Origin: Actinostola sp. cb2023
Lineage: Eukaryota > Cnidaria > Anthozoa > Actiniaria > Actinostolidae
Reading direction: 5' to 3'
NCBI GenBank assembly: GCA_033675265.1
Contig: JAUJYZ010000760.1
Span: forward strand, 62,001-126,000
DNA: 64,000 nucleotides
The notes under the pieces were generated by a model. The model made no database searches, was not told where the DNA came from, and saw nothing but the letters and a program-made list of their open reading frames with translations. Positions 12,289 through 20,261 of the stretch are shown one piece after another (position 1 is the stretch's first letter; every line of letters starts with the position of its first letter). Position numbers and translations under genes: made by a program.

Positions 12289-12621
12289 ATGAAGGGAGTA
12301 TCAATAAAGGAGTTGTTGGAATGGTTGGATGAAGAAGAGGCTCTTGAATGCGGGTCATGTGGAAGGGTATATATTGGTAATAGGAATTTGTTATTGCATA
12401 CCAGTAGATGGTGTAAGGGTCCTAAACCTACAGAATTTCCTTGTTCTATTTGTAAAAGGGCTTTTAGAACAAAGAAAGGGTTGAAGTTGCACATTAGCAT
12501 GAGACAAACACCGTGTGATCAGGAATACGAATGTTTTCATTGTAGTTATAAAACATTTGATTGTAATGAAATATTTTGGCATTCAAAGAATGAGGCTTGT
12601 CATCATTATTTACCTAAATAA
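12289..12621 (+). CDS. Polinton-end zinc-finger protein (110 aa)
   Basis: Three C2H2-like fingers: CGSCGRVYIG...H (from residue 21), CSICKRAF...H (from residue 51) and CFHCSYKTF...H (from residue 81). A nucleic-acid-binding role is inferred; no family name is claimed. The start is an ATG in GAGTATATG, 10 bp inside the TIR border. Its first 13 residues (MKGVSIKELLEWL) resemble those of PolB at the other end of the element (MKGLTVNELSEWL). The gene is read inward from the left TIR and faces the 12610-12822 gene. Confidence 0.75.
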   Translation: MKGVSIKELLEWLDEEEALECGSCGRVYIGNRNLLLHTSRWCKGPKPTEFPCSICKRAFRTKKGLKLHISMRQTPCDQEYECFHCSYKTFDCNEIFWHSKNEACHHYLPK

Positions 12622-12822
12622 ATACCAAGCAATTCCTGCGACCACTATTGTTATCGCTACTAGATTATTTTCATGTGCTGGGGTTGGGGTGTATTTTTTT
12701 TTGGGGGGTGGTGGGGGTGAATATTTTATTGTTGGAGCTTGATGGACCACTTTTGAAACCCATTTAGTCTGAGGGCCGGTTGATTTTGTTTTAGCATTAA
12801 TGTCATTCACACCGAACTTCAT
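12610..12822 (-). CDS. Small proline-rich, C-terminally membrane-anchored protein (70 aa)
   Basis: The ATG chosen is in GCGAATATG at 12822; an upstream in-frame ATG at 12861 lies within the preceding gene. A YSPPPPPKKKYTPTP segment in the middle is followed by a hydrophobic C-terminus (LVAITIVVAGIAWYLF) that could span a membrane once. It overlaps the end of the 12803-14010 gene by 20 bp, as other genes here do, and converges with the zinc-finger gene by 12 bp. Function unknown; a virion membrane or capsid-associated role is speculative. Confidence 0.5.
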   Translation of the reverse strand: MKFGVNDINAKTKSTGPQTKWVSKVVHQAPTIKYSPPPPPKKKYTPTPAHENNLVAITIVVAGIAWYLFR

Positions 12823-14010
12823 ATTCGCAGTTGCTTTTAATAATTTTATTGTTATATCCAACGATTGAATTTGTGTTTATTACAAGATTTGATGGTAATA
12901 ACCAACAACCGGGCGAAATGGCTAAATCAAGCCTCACTTTTGCCTCTTGAATCGCTAGTTGATATCTTTGGATGCTTTTAGAAATATCTCTCTCGATAAT
13001 AGAACTTTCAAATAATTGTAAAAACACTTGTTGAGTTTCTATAGCAGCTCCCGAAGCACCTAAAATACTACTTCGAGTATTAACCTGGCAGCCAAGTATT
13101 GTATATACATATGCTTCAATACTTTTATTTAATCTAGCAACTCCAGCTTTTGTTAACCCCTTTGATTTTTCTGGAACAAACCAATTATATTGGCTCCTAT
13201 TCTGATGTGTTGATGTATAGTATGCTGTAAGGGAGTCTTTATAAGGGCTTGTATAATGGAAGCTGAACTTATCAGCATCGGTTGATTCGCCTTTAAAACG
13301 GAAATCGGGATTGGAGGGATTAACACCAAATTCATTACAAAGCCTATTCAAAGCATTATGGTTGTATCGGGTGCCATTCCAAACAAAGGTGTTTTCCCAT
13401 GGTAGTGGTACTTCTAGTTGACTTAGAATCGATCGAATTGTGTAAAGAACATGGAATCTTAAAATACATCCAATTTGGGTATCAGGCTTGATCATATCAT
13501 AGAAAACCCCACAGCCAGACGTTGCGCACCATACAGCAAAGTTAAGTTGTTGACTCCAAAATCTCATATTAGGCTCTTCAAGCCAGTCGCTATACTCAGA
13601 TATATTAGAAATTGATGGTGGGGTTAGTTGAAAAAAATATTATTGGGGCGGCTATCAAAGCTTTTACCAGATGTAATAAATATTTTCAATGTTGATAATA
13701 AGATTTCAATATTAGATGCGGCATCATTAAATCCTACTCCAGGGATTGGATATTTTTTATTTGTTAACATGTACTCTTTTGGGAAATTGGTGTGAACTGC
13801 ATCATGAATTCGTTTACCCAAGGCCTTCGTTAATGCATGTTCCACAATGGGGTCGTCATAGTGATGTACAGGCCCGCCAATATCTTTTATGAAAACATCG
13901 TAGGCCATACCGCCCCAATCGAAAGTAATGCCGCCTCTGTAGGCGTGAAATTTATGTTCTATAGAGTGGGGATAATATTTTTTTAATTCAATATCTTCTT
14001 GCGTTACCAT
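12803..14010 (-). pseudogene. Conserved Polinton protein of unknown function (~400 aa), split by a frame change at a T7 run
   Basis: Two abutting frames form one gene. The upstream part (14010-13624, start MVTQED preceded by ATTATATATG) contains FDWGGMAYDVFIKD. The downstream part carries MRFWSQQLNFAVWCATSGCG (13567 and on) and runs to a stop at 12803. The frame downstream of the junction stays open and compositionally coding back to the T run at 13631-13637. At that point the 0-frame reads T TTT TTC, a canonical -1 slippery heptamer, and a -1 shift enters exactly the downstream frame. So either a base is missing from the T run (mutation or sequencing error) or -1 frameshifting makes a fusion. 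I do not recognise the domain; it sits beside structural genes and may be a capsid or host-contact protein. Confidence 0.55.
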
Positions 14011-14073
14011 ATATAATATTATCATATCTCAGTTTGTAAATATAACCATAAGGCGTTCTGTCAAAGGATAAAG

Positions 14074-14657
14074 TTATTTCTTTGGACTTATGAGCTGCTC
14101 GACAATCTCTCTTTTCAGTTCTTCTCTCAGCTTCTGAATGTCGGGAGCCTCGTTTTTTAAAATCTCATTATTACGCTTTCTGATGTTGCTTTTCAATGTT
14201 TCGTATTTTTGAAGCTCGGCCATAATGTAGCCAAATTCTTTCTCGTCAATACTGTTGTCGCTCAAAGCTTTTGATACAAGATCGTTTATGCTGTTCTCTT
14301 TTGATTTTGCAAGCTGAACCGTCTTTTCATGTTTTGTTACTTTTTTAGTAAGCTTTCTAGTGAAAACGGTGCAAATAGCAGATATTAAGCCCAATAGACC
14401 GCCCACCGCGGATAAAGGAACGCCTACTAGGGTCCTGTTAAACTTGTGGCCACGCCAGAGCCGGTTAAAATTACAGACAACGTTCCTGCTGCTACTGTCG
14501 TTTTATGAAGTATTCCTCGCATCTTAGCATATTTTTTCCTGACGTTTTCATAATGTTTTACTTCTGATCCTAGTTGGGCCAAAGCCATGTTTACTTTATG
14601 CAATCTGAAGTTCTCCCCAGTGGTGGGTACTTCTGGATAAATCGCGTCGTAGTCCAT
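14074..14657 (-). pseudogene. Glycine-rich membrane/coiled-coil protein (~194 aa) with an in-frame TAG
   Basis: The start at 14657 is in ATAATATATATG. The first part (76 codons) has a helical region, then a small-residue hydrophobic stretch (SVILTGSGVATSLTGP). The TAG at 14427-14429 is followed in the same frame by VGVPLSAVGGLLGLISAI and a charged coiled coil (KELQKYETLKSNIRKR-like region) to 14074. The hydrophobic run is continuous across the stop, so the two parts are one gene. In intact form it would be a two-helix membrane-active protein with a coiled-coil tail. Loss of function by nonsense mutation is the simplest reading; readthrough is possible but the context is not a known strong readthrough signal. 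Confidence 0.6.
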
Positions 14658-14667
14658 ATATATTATA

Positions 14668-15273
14668 TGATTTCAATTGCCATTCTCATTGGATATATTC
14701 CAGAATTAATGCTCTTGTTCGTATAATCTGTCACCCAAAACCTAATACTATTAATATAATCATTTTTAATAGGGACATGTAATGGATTATAGGGTATCTT
14801 TTCTCCAGCCTTGCTTAAGTCAACACACGCTAATATTTGAGAATAATTATTATTTACTAGAACTTGTGTTGAATCAATAAGATCACAATGAATGCAGGCG
14901 TCTTGAATAGGGATAATATTGATTTGATTTGTTGAACGCGCTTTAAAGGTTGCTGTGGCGTTAATAATTTTCTTAAGCTCTGATTTAATACTACATATAA
15001 TATTGTGGTAATACTGGCGCTATTTTCTAAAATTTCTATTGAAATTGGGTTCGCACTATTAGAAACTGTTCTTCCAACGGCTAGTTTAAAACTATAAATA
15101 TTATAATTTCCGCGAGGGATGTGAATTAAGACGGCGCCATCCACGTTAGAAATTGTTCCATCGCTTGGAAGATTATAAAAACTACAACTTACAAGTGATA
15201 TCTTTGTGCGCTTAATAGGGTTTTTAAGCCAAATAGTTTCATCGGCTTTTGTTTGTTCAATGTACAGGATCAT
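14668..15273 (-). pseudogene. Possible minor capsid/fibre-like Polinton protein (~200 aa), frameshifted
   Basis: The start ATG at 15273 follows AATAATATATAT. The first frame reads KISLVSCSFYNL and HIPRGNYNIYSFKLAV, a beta-rich pattern seen in Polinton structural proteins. Near 15000 the coding frame moves by one base; the new frame stays open to TAA at about 14668 and ends in a SIRFWVTDYTNKSI-like beta segment. The region is AT-rich without a long homopolymer, so this looks like a real indel. The penton/fibre role is an inference from gene order and beta-rich pattern; no confirmed motif. Confidence 0.45.
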
Positions 15274-15280
15274 ATATATA

Positions 15281-17050
15281 TTATTTCTTTTTATATTGTT
15301 CGACCGCGTAGAGAACGACAGCCACTATCAACAACCAAGTGTGTTTGGCCAGAAAGCCCACCGCCAGCCCGGCCGTCTTAAATATAAAGGAGGCTATGGT
15401 GCCTACCATACCAGGCAATAGTTGAGCTAATTTTTCGCCTATGGTTTTCAACCCCTTTCCAAGGCCTTTTGCAACAGAAGATAGCCCACTTTTTAAACTA
15501 TTAATAATGACTCCAATGACAATACCCACCGCAGAAACAACAGCAAAAGCGGTGACTCCGTGTTTTTTAAAGAGGCGTTTTATTTTTTCTTTCAAAGAGA
15601 GTTTTTCTTCGATGGCTTCAGTTTGCTCCTTTATCTGCTCCTCCTCTTTAGCAAGGGGCCGGTCTTGCTCTCTAAGCCTCTTATTTTCCTCAGTTAGCTC
15701 ATATATTTTTTTATTGTTGTCAGAAGTTAGATCTCCTATTTCAGATTCAGCGCCTTTTAAGTCCTCAGTTAGCTCACTTATTTCCTGTTCATACCTTATT
15801 ATAGCACCCCGCTTATCAACAAGTTCTGAACTAAGATTTGATAGCTGCCGTTCAATATCAACGCTGCGCGTCTTTTCACTCTCCAACTTATTAATTAATT
15901 CAGTTCTCGCTGTGGCTCCACCCGCTAACTGCGTTCTTAGAGACTTTTCAGCTGCAATACGTCTAGCGATCTCCCCTTTTAACTCATCTCTAAAGGCTTC
16001 CCTTTCATTAATAAGCCAAGTCCTCTCTATAGACCCCGCATCAGCTTGCTTTTTTAGTTCGCCCTTATAGTTTTCTATAATATTAGTAAGCCTAACCCTA
16101 TCCTCATTACTCTCCAACCTTTCTATTTTATTTTCTAAATCTTTTATCATACTCCGTGAGGAGTCGCCATCCACCATAGTTTCTAAATCATGATAAATAT
16201 CTTTTAGTAGCCCTTCATTATGAGAGATTACGAAGGCGTCATCATCAATTCTCGACTCCATATCTTGTATCAGCTGCTGGCTGTCGGATAGATCTTCTGT
16301 AAGTTTCACCTTCCCCAACGAAAGAGCGTCGCGCGATGCCGTTATAGACGACACCTCTCGACTCAGCTTACCTAATTCAACCTCTCTACCTTGAGCCTGG
16401 AGAATTAACGCATTATTACGCCCTCCAACCTCATGAAGTTGCCCCTCTAAAGACTTTATTTTATTTTGGAGCGTCTCCTTAGATTGTATTATAGTCATTT
16501 CAAAATTATTGGACTTCTCTCTTTCAGCTATACTCTCACGCTGAGATGTTATAACCTGTTGCCGGCCGTCATTAGCAGTTAGTATTTCGCTTGCAGTGGG
16601 TCCTAAAGCTTTTCTTATTGTGTTTGGTAACTTACCTGACCAAGTATTATCAGCATTCAAAAAGTACTTAACTGAATTTACATTCTTGAGCTTAACATAA
16701 GGTCTGTCAAACCCATCCATTCCATGAAAGAGCATCTCACCCCGCCATTCTGGATACAGAGCGGATATTCTTCTTTCCACCGCATTTTCTTCCGACAGCC
16801 TTCTTTCCACCTCCCCGCCATCCGTCGCAATCTCTTCACCCGAGGGCGCATCATCGAAACCTAGAGCGTGTCTTGTACGCGAGTATTCAGGTCCTCTAAG
16901 CCAATCTATAGCCTGCCTAAAGCTCCCACCTCTATTAATAAGGCGTTGAGTCCCATCATCATCGTCATAATAATCATCATCATCGTCATCGTCATTTATA
17001 TCAGTTCTGCCTTCCTCTGTAGTGGGGTCAAAATCAATGACATCCTCCAT
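15281..17050 (-). CDS. Long coiled-coil protein with C-terminal membrane segments (589 aa)
   Basis: The N-terminus is very acidic (Asp/Tyr run at residues 19-33). Residues ~160-490 are a continuous heptad-type coiled coil rich in Glu, Lys, Leu and Ser. After KRLFKKHG there are two hydrophobic blocks: VTAFAVVSAVGIVIGVII (about 500-517) and GMVGTIASFIFKTAGLAVGFL with TWLLIVAVVLYAV (about 545-585), separated by an amphipathic SGLSSVAKGLGKGLKTIGEKL helix of the membrane-lytic type. It looks like a rod anchored in or inserting into a membrane, possibly a virion entry or scaffold protein; that role is inference. It starts at TTATATGG, 5 bp downstream of the 17056 stop. The frame is intact. Confidence 0.7.
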   Translation of the reverse strand: MEDVIDFDPTTEEGRTDINDDDDDDDYYDDDDGTQRLINRGGSFRQAIDWLRGPEYSRTRHALGFDDAPSGEEIATDGGEVERRLSEENAVERRISALYPEWRGEMLFHGMDGFDRPYVKLKNVNSVKYFLNADNTWSGKLPNTIRKALGPTASEILTANDGRQQVITSQRESIAEREKSNNFEMTIIQSKETLQNKIKSLEGQLHEVGGRNNALILQAQGREVELGKLSREVSSITASRDALSLGKVKLTEDLSDSQQLIQDMESRIDDDAFVISHNEGLLKDIYHDLETMVDGDSSRSMIKDLENKIERLESNEDRVRLTNIIENYKGELKKQADAGSIERTWLINEREAFRDELKGEIARRIAAEKSLRTQLAGGATARTELINKLESEKTRSVDIERQLSNLSSELVDKRGAIIRYEQEISELTEDLKGAESEIGDLTSDNNKKIYELTEENKRLREQDRPLAKEEEQIKEQTEAIEEKLSLKEKIKRLFKKHGVTAFAVVSAVGIVIGVIINSLKSGLSSVAKGLGKGLKTIGEKLAQLLPGMVGTIASFIFKTAGLAVGFLAKHTWLLIVAVVLYAVEQYKKK

Positions 17051-17055
17051 ATAAT

Positions 17056-17469
17056 CTACAAATATCTCGCCGCTAAAAAACCAGCTCCCATCATCCCAGC
17101 ACCCACATAAATAATTTCGTTGTGTTTCTGATTTTTGCTAGGTTTATAATAATCAGAAAATTGAGGTTGTTTGCCAAAATCAGGATGTGTCTTACTGTAC
17201 AAAGTAAATGCATAATCCGTATCGTGCAAGTTGTCCTCTGCCAACTTCTTATTTTCATAACGCTCTGCCAACCAGTCTTGGTATTGCTGGCGCTTTTTTT
17301 CAAATTCGCCCATATCTTGTTTGTATTTTTCAAGGGCCTTATCGTGTCGAATTTGCTCTTCGTCAACATCTTTCTTAGAAGTTAGGGTGTTCACCAAATA
17401 CATGCTGCCTGAAAAAGCGGTGGCGTTCAAAGCAGCCCCCACAATCATCATCACGATGGCGCTGGCCAT
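17056..17469 (-). CDS. Small two-helix membrane protein with charged central coil (137 aa)
   Basis: The N-terminal hydrophobic segment (residues 2-26, IVMMIVGAALNATAFSGS) is followed by a highly charged coil (KALEKYKQDMGEFEKKRQQY), a conserved-looking FSDYYKPS motif near residue 105 and a C-terminal hydrophobic segment (IIYVGAGMMGAGFLAA). Start in CTCTAATATACATG. It belongs to a run of small membrane genes (17056-18049) read towards the coiled-coil gene. Function unknown. Confidence 0.7.
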   Translation of the reverse strand: MASAIVMMIVGAALNATAFSGSMYLVNTLTSKKDVDEEQIRHDKALEKYKQDMGEFEKKRQQYQDWLAERYENKKLAEDNLHDTDYAFTLYSKTHPDFGKQPQFSDYYKPSKNQKHNEIIYVGAGMMGAGFLAARYL

Positions 17470-17474
17470 GTATA

Positions 17475-17699
17475 TTAGAGAGATTTTGGCAGGATTTTTC
17501 GATCTTCAAGATATTGTTTCAAATACATAGAGCCGGCCAGAACCGCCACCCATTTACCATAGTTTGTTAGACTGCTACTGGGGTCATTAATAAACGATTC
17601 TTTCATAACTTTCTTTCCGATGTAGCCAATACCAGCCGCGATGCCGATAACTACAGAAGAGTCTGTAATGGTTTTAATTAATTTGTTTTCTGCGGACAT
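17475..17699 (-). CDS. Small membrane protein (74 aa)
   Basis: MSAENKLIKTITDSS is followed by a glycine-rich hydrophobic helix (VVIGIAAGIGYIGKKV) and a second one (WVAVLAGSMYLKQYL). The start lies in a TATATATATATAATG context and the stop is 5 bp before the next gene. No catalytic motif. Likely a membrane or virion-associated protein. Confidence 0.65.
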   Translation of the reverse strand: MSAENKLIKTITDSSVVIGIAAGIGYIGKKVMKESFINDPSSSLTNYGKWVAVLAGSMYLKQYLEDRKILPKSL

Positions 17700-17716
17700 T
17701 ATATATATATATATTT

Positions 17717-18049
17717 TTATTCCATGCCTCTTCTAGCTACTGTGGGAGCTACAGCAGGTATGGGTGTTGGTGTTATAGTTGCAGCCGCTATAGGCGCTTC
17801 TTTCTTCCATCGGAAATATAAATCTAAAGCTGTTAGGCCTATTCCAACTAGTGTCAATGTCGTTGTTAGTGACGGTGCCCAGTTGTTGGTAGTTTCTACT
17901 ATTGGAGCTTCACTCTTTTCTAGAGCCTTCTTAGCATTCTTATGATATTCGGCCAGTTTTTTTCCAGCTGCTACTTTCTTAGGATCCTTTTGCTTAACAA
18001 TGGGGGTCTCTGGTTCTTTGGTTATTTGATCCTCTGCGGCTTCAGACAT
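17717..18049 (-). CDS. Small single-pass membrane protein with Lys-rich stretch (110 aa)
   Basis: I chose the ATG at 18049 (TTCTATATATATG) over an in-frame upstream ATG at 18163, because the upstream part is made of minisatellite DNA. The protein has an acidic N-terminus, a Lys/Ala-rich segment (KKVAAGKKLAEYHKNAKKAL), one hydrophobic span (TTTLTLVGIGLTALDLYF) and an Ala/Pro-rich tail. Unknown function. Confidence 0.6.
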   Translation of the reverse strand: MSEAAEDQITKEPETPIVKQKDPKKVAAGKKLAEYHKNAKKALEKSEAPIVETTNNWAPSLTTTLTLVGIGLTALDLYFRWKKEAPIAAATITPTPIPAVAPTVARRGME

Positions 18050-18060
18050 ATATATAGAAT

Positions 18061-18222
18061 AATATTCCAACAGATGCTCAACAACTCCAACAGCTTCCAA
18101 CAGAGTTCCAACGGCTTCCAACAGATGCTCAACAGCTTCCAACAGAGTTCCAACAGCTTCCAACAGAGTTCCAACAGATGCTCAACAGAGTTCCAACAGC
18201 TTCCAACAGCTGCTCAGCAGAG
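18061..18222. repeat. 9-12-bp minisatellite upstream of the 17717-18049 gene
   Basis: About 15 copies of TTCCAACAG(A/C) and GATGCTCAACAG in mixed order. It has no stop on the minus strand in the frame of the neighbouring gene, where it would read as LLEAVGTLLEAV-type helical repeats, nor in one plus-strand frame (QQ/SN-rich). Confidence 0.8.
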
Positions 18223-18588
18223 AAATGTAATGCTGCTAGATTATTATTATATATTTGCTACCCCCGCTACATTTCGTACAGCAGAGAAATGTAATGCTGC
18301 TAGATTATTATTAGGCGTTTGCTACCCCCGCTACATTTCGTACAGCAGAGAAATGTAATGCTGCTAGATTATTATTAGGCGTTTGCTACCCCCGCTACAT
18401 TTCGTACAGCAGAGAAATGTAATGCTGCTAGATTATTATTAGGCGTTTGCTACCCCCGCTACATTTCGTACAGCAGAGAAATGTAATGCTGCTAGATTAT
18501 TATTATATATTTGCTACCCCCGCTACATTTCGTACAGCAGAGAAATGTAATGCTGCTAGATTATTATTATATATTTGCTATCCTGTAA
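18223..18588 (+). repeat. Tandem repeat array A (~62-bp unit, ~6 copies) before the zinc-finger gene
   Basis: Unit: GAGAAATGTAATGCTGCTAG, then ATTATTATT, a TTTGCTACCCCCGCTACATT segment and TCGTACAGCA. Copies 1, 5 and 6 have ATATATTTGC and the middle ones AGGCGTTTGC. The last unit changes to TTTGCTATCCTGTAATATATG and so supplies the start context of the 18592 gene. Array B downstream is its inverted relative. Confidence 0.85.
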
Positions 18589-18591
18589 TAT

Positions 18592-18975
18592 ATGGAGTGT
18601 AAGGAGTGTAATAGAACTTTCTGCAGCAAACAACGATTGGGAACTCATGTACGAAATAAAGTATGTGAAAAGAAAGATCCTGTTTGTAAAGAATGTAATA
18701 AGACCTTCAGCACTATGCAAATGCTAGCGTATCATGCTAGGAATAAAGTATGTGAAAAAAAGAAGAAAGATCCTGTTTGTACAAATTGTAATAAGGCTTT
18801 CTGTTCGATGCAAAGATTAGGAACTCACGTATGCAAATATAGAGATACTACCTGTAAAGAATGTAATGAGACTTTCTGTTCTATATCGATATTACAAACT
18901 CATGTCTGTATAAAACAACGAGGCCCATGTTATAATTGTGGTGATCTTATAGAACGGTGCAACTGTAACAAATAA
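18592..18975 (+). CDS. C2H2-type zinc-finger protein flanked by inverted repeat arrays (127 aa)
   Basis: Four repeated modules of CxxC-Nx(T/A)FC...H-V-x(4-5)-C type: CKECNRTFC, CKECNKTFS, CTNCNKAFC and CKECNETFC. A final knuckle-like CYNCGDLIERCNC follows. Modules are ~28-32 residues and joined by basic linkers (CEKKKKDPVC), typical of DNA or RNA binding. The start is ATG in GTAATATATG. It is the only plus-strand gene between 12.6 and 20.2 kb and stands between two related inverted arrays, whose repeats may be its binding sites (inference). Confidence 0.7.
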   Translation: MECKECNRTFCSKQRLGTHVRNKVCEKKDPVCKECNKTFSTMQMLAYHARNKVCEKKKKDPVCTNCNKAFCSMQRLGTHVCKYRDTTCKECNETFCSISILQTHVCIKQRGPCYNCGDLIERCNCNK

Positions 18976-19309
18976 TAATCTAGCAGCATTATATTTCTAT
19001 GTTGTGCGAAGTGTGACAGGATAGCAAATATCTAATAATAATCTAGCAGCATTATATTTCTATGTTGTGCGAAGTGTGACAGGATAGCAAATATCTAATA
19101 ATAATCTAGCAGCATTATATTTCTATGTTGTGCGAAGTGTGACAGGATAGCAAATATCTAATAATACTCTAGCAGCATTATATTTCTATGTTGTACGAAG
19201 TGGGACAGGATAGCAAATATCTAATAATAATCTAGCAGCATTATATTTCTATGTTGTACGAAGTGGGACAGGATAGCAAATATCTAATAATACTCTAGCA
19301 GCATGATTT
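18976..19309 (-). repeat. Tandem repeat array B (~61-bp unit, ~5.5 copies), inverted relative of array A
   Basis: Unit: AATAATCTAGCAGCATTATA, TTTCTATGTTGTGCGAAGTG, TGACAGGATAGCAAATATCT. Read on the minus strand it gives GCTATCC...AGAAATATAATGCTGCTAGATTATTA, matching array A. The final partial unit (CTCTAGCAGCATGA) forms the stop codon and last codons of the VLTF3-like gene at 19295. Confidence 0.85.
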
Positions 19310-20233
19310 ACGACGCAGCTTTCGTAAAGTAGCTGTAGTCGATCTCCATTCCAACCCTGTCTTCTCACATATCAACCGCCACTCGTCGTCATTCTTTTCT
19401 ACTGTGTCGGAACCTTGCAGATGAATAAAGCGCAAAATACTACGGTCTTCATCTTTTGCTATTAAGAGGTCTAATATCTTAAAAATGTAATAAGGATAAT
19501 ATCTTCTATTTTTTTTATGCAGTTCCTTGATATGATTTCTAGCTTCTAAAACTTGTATAAAAAGATGTTCTCCTTTAACAAGCACATCAGCAGATACTTT
19601 TGGTATAGGATTGCCAGTGACTGTGCTCCAAACTGCAGAAGCGTGTTTATTCAAATCTGCACGGCCCATATCTTTTAGAGCTATTCTGACATCTTGAATT
19701 GTAGTGCCCACTAATTGTTTCTTACATTTATTTATTACACCGTCCTGAAGGATCAACATCTGCCGCCCTAGAATAAGATTTATCCAATTACGATAATGTT
19801 TGCTGGGATTAAAAATGCCCGGTTTAACCGACTGCCCTTCTTGACTGTAAAATTGAGCGTCATTAACAGATACAGGCATAGAAACTTCTCTTCCACACGC
19901 TGAACACCTCATTTGCAATTCTTCTCTATCCAGGACCATCCTAGTGCCGCAAATACATATTTCATATTCGTTGTTTTCCACTGCATTCCAAGGAAGAGTG
20001 CTTAACATTTTCCTCAGCTGAACCACTTCTAACTCTTCCGCAGGCAGTGTATTAATAATCATGTTTGTTCTATCTTCATATTTGCCCCACACTGTAAAAA
20101 AGTAATTCTCTGATAAATCCCCTCCTAGCCGTTCTAAATAAAACTCAGATATTATTTCATCCGCCGCCGCCATCGTATTATATTTTTTCGCTATTCGTTT
20201 AAGTGTTCTAAGATAAGCGGTCACAGACTCCAT
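19295..20233 (-). CDS. VLTF3-like late transcription factor (312 aa)
   Basis: The order of features matches the poxvirus/NCLDV VLTF3-like family: an N-terminal helical region, a zinc ribbon (C93, C95, C110, C113; CICG...CSAC), FNPSKHYRNWINLILGRQ at 141-158 (the family's F....H...W...I.G.Q block) and YYPYYIFKILDLLI at 245-258 followed by a WRLICEKTGLEW tail. In poxviruses VLTF3 acts in late-gene transcription from promoters overlapping the start codon. The frame is intact. It is divergent from the 20262 gene with a 28-bp gap; its stop lies in repeat array B. Its presence in an animal-genome Polinton, together with start-overlapping AT motifs, suggests element-encoded transcription; that last point is inference. 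Confidence 0.75.
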   Translation of the reverse strand: MESVTAYLRTLKRIAKKYNTMAAADEIISEFYLERLGGDLSENYFFTVWGKYEDRTNMIINTLPAEELEVVQLRKMLSTLPWNAVENNEYEICICGTRMVLDREELQMRCSACGREVSMPVSVNDAQFYSQEGQSVKPGIFNPSKHYRNWINLILGRQMLILQDGVINKCKKQLVGTTIQDVRIALKDMGRADLNKHASAVWSTVTGNPIPKVSADVLVKGEHLFIQVLEARNHIKELHKKNRRYYPYYIFKILDLLIAKDEDRSILRFIHLQGSDTVEKNDDEWRLICEKTGLEWRSTTATLRKLRRKSCC

Positions 20234-20261
20234 ATATTGAGACTATGCATTGCTCTAATAG
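20234..20261. promoter_or_regulatory. 28-bp divergent promoter between VLTF3-like and clamp-like genes
   Basis: CTCCATATATTGAGAC reads CAATATATG into the VLTF3-like gene and GCTCTAATAGATG into the 20262 gene. Both starts sit directly on the AT-rich element, leaving almost no 5' leader. Confidence 0.55.

Noticed and set aside
15441..16070. 209-codon plus-strand frame opposite the coiled-coil gene
   Set aside because: Antisense shadow of a Ser/Glu-rich coding sequence; no start motif and no domain.
18223..19309. CRISPR-like appearance of two regular repeat arrays
   Set aside because: Units are tandem without unique spacers, in a eukaryotic mobile element, and no cas-type gene exists.
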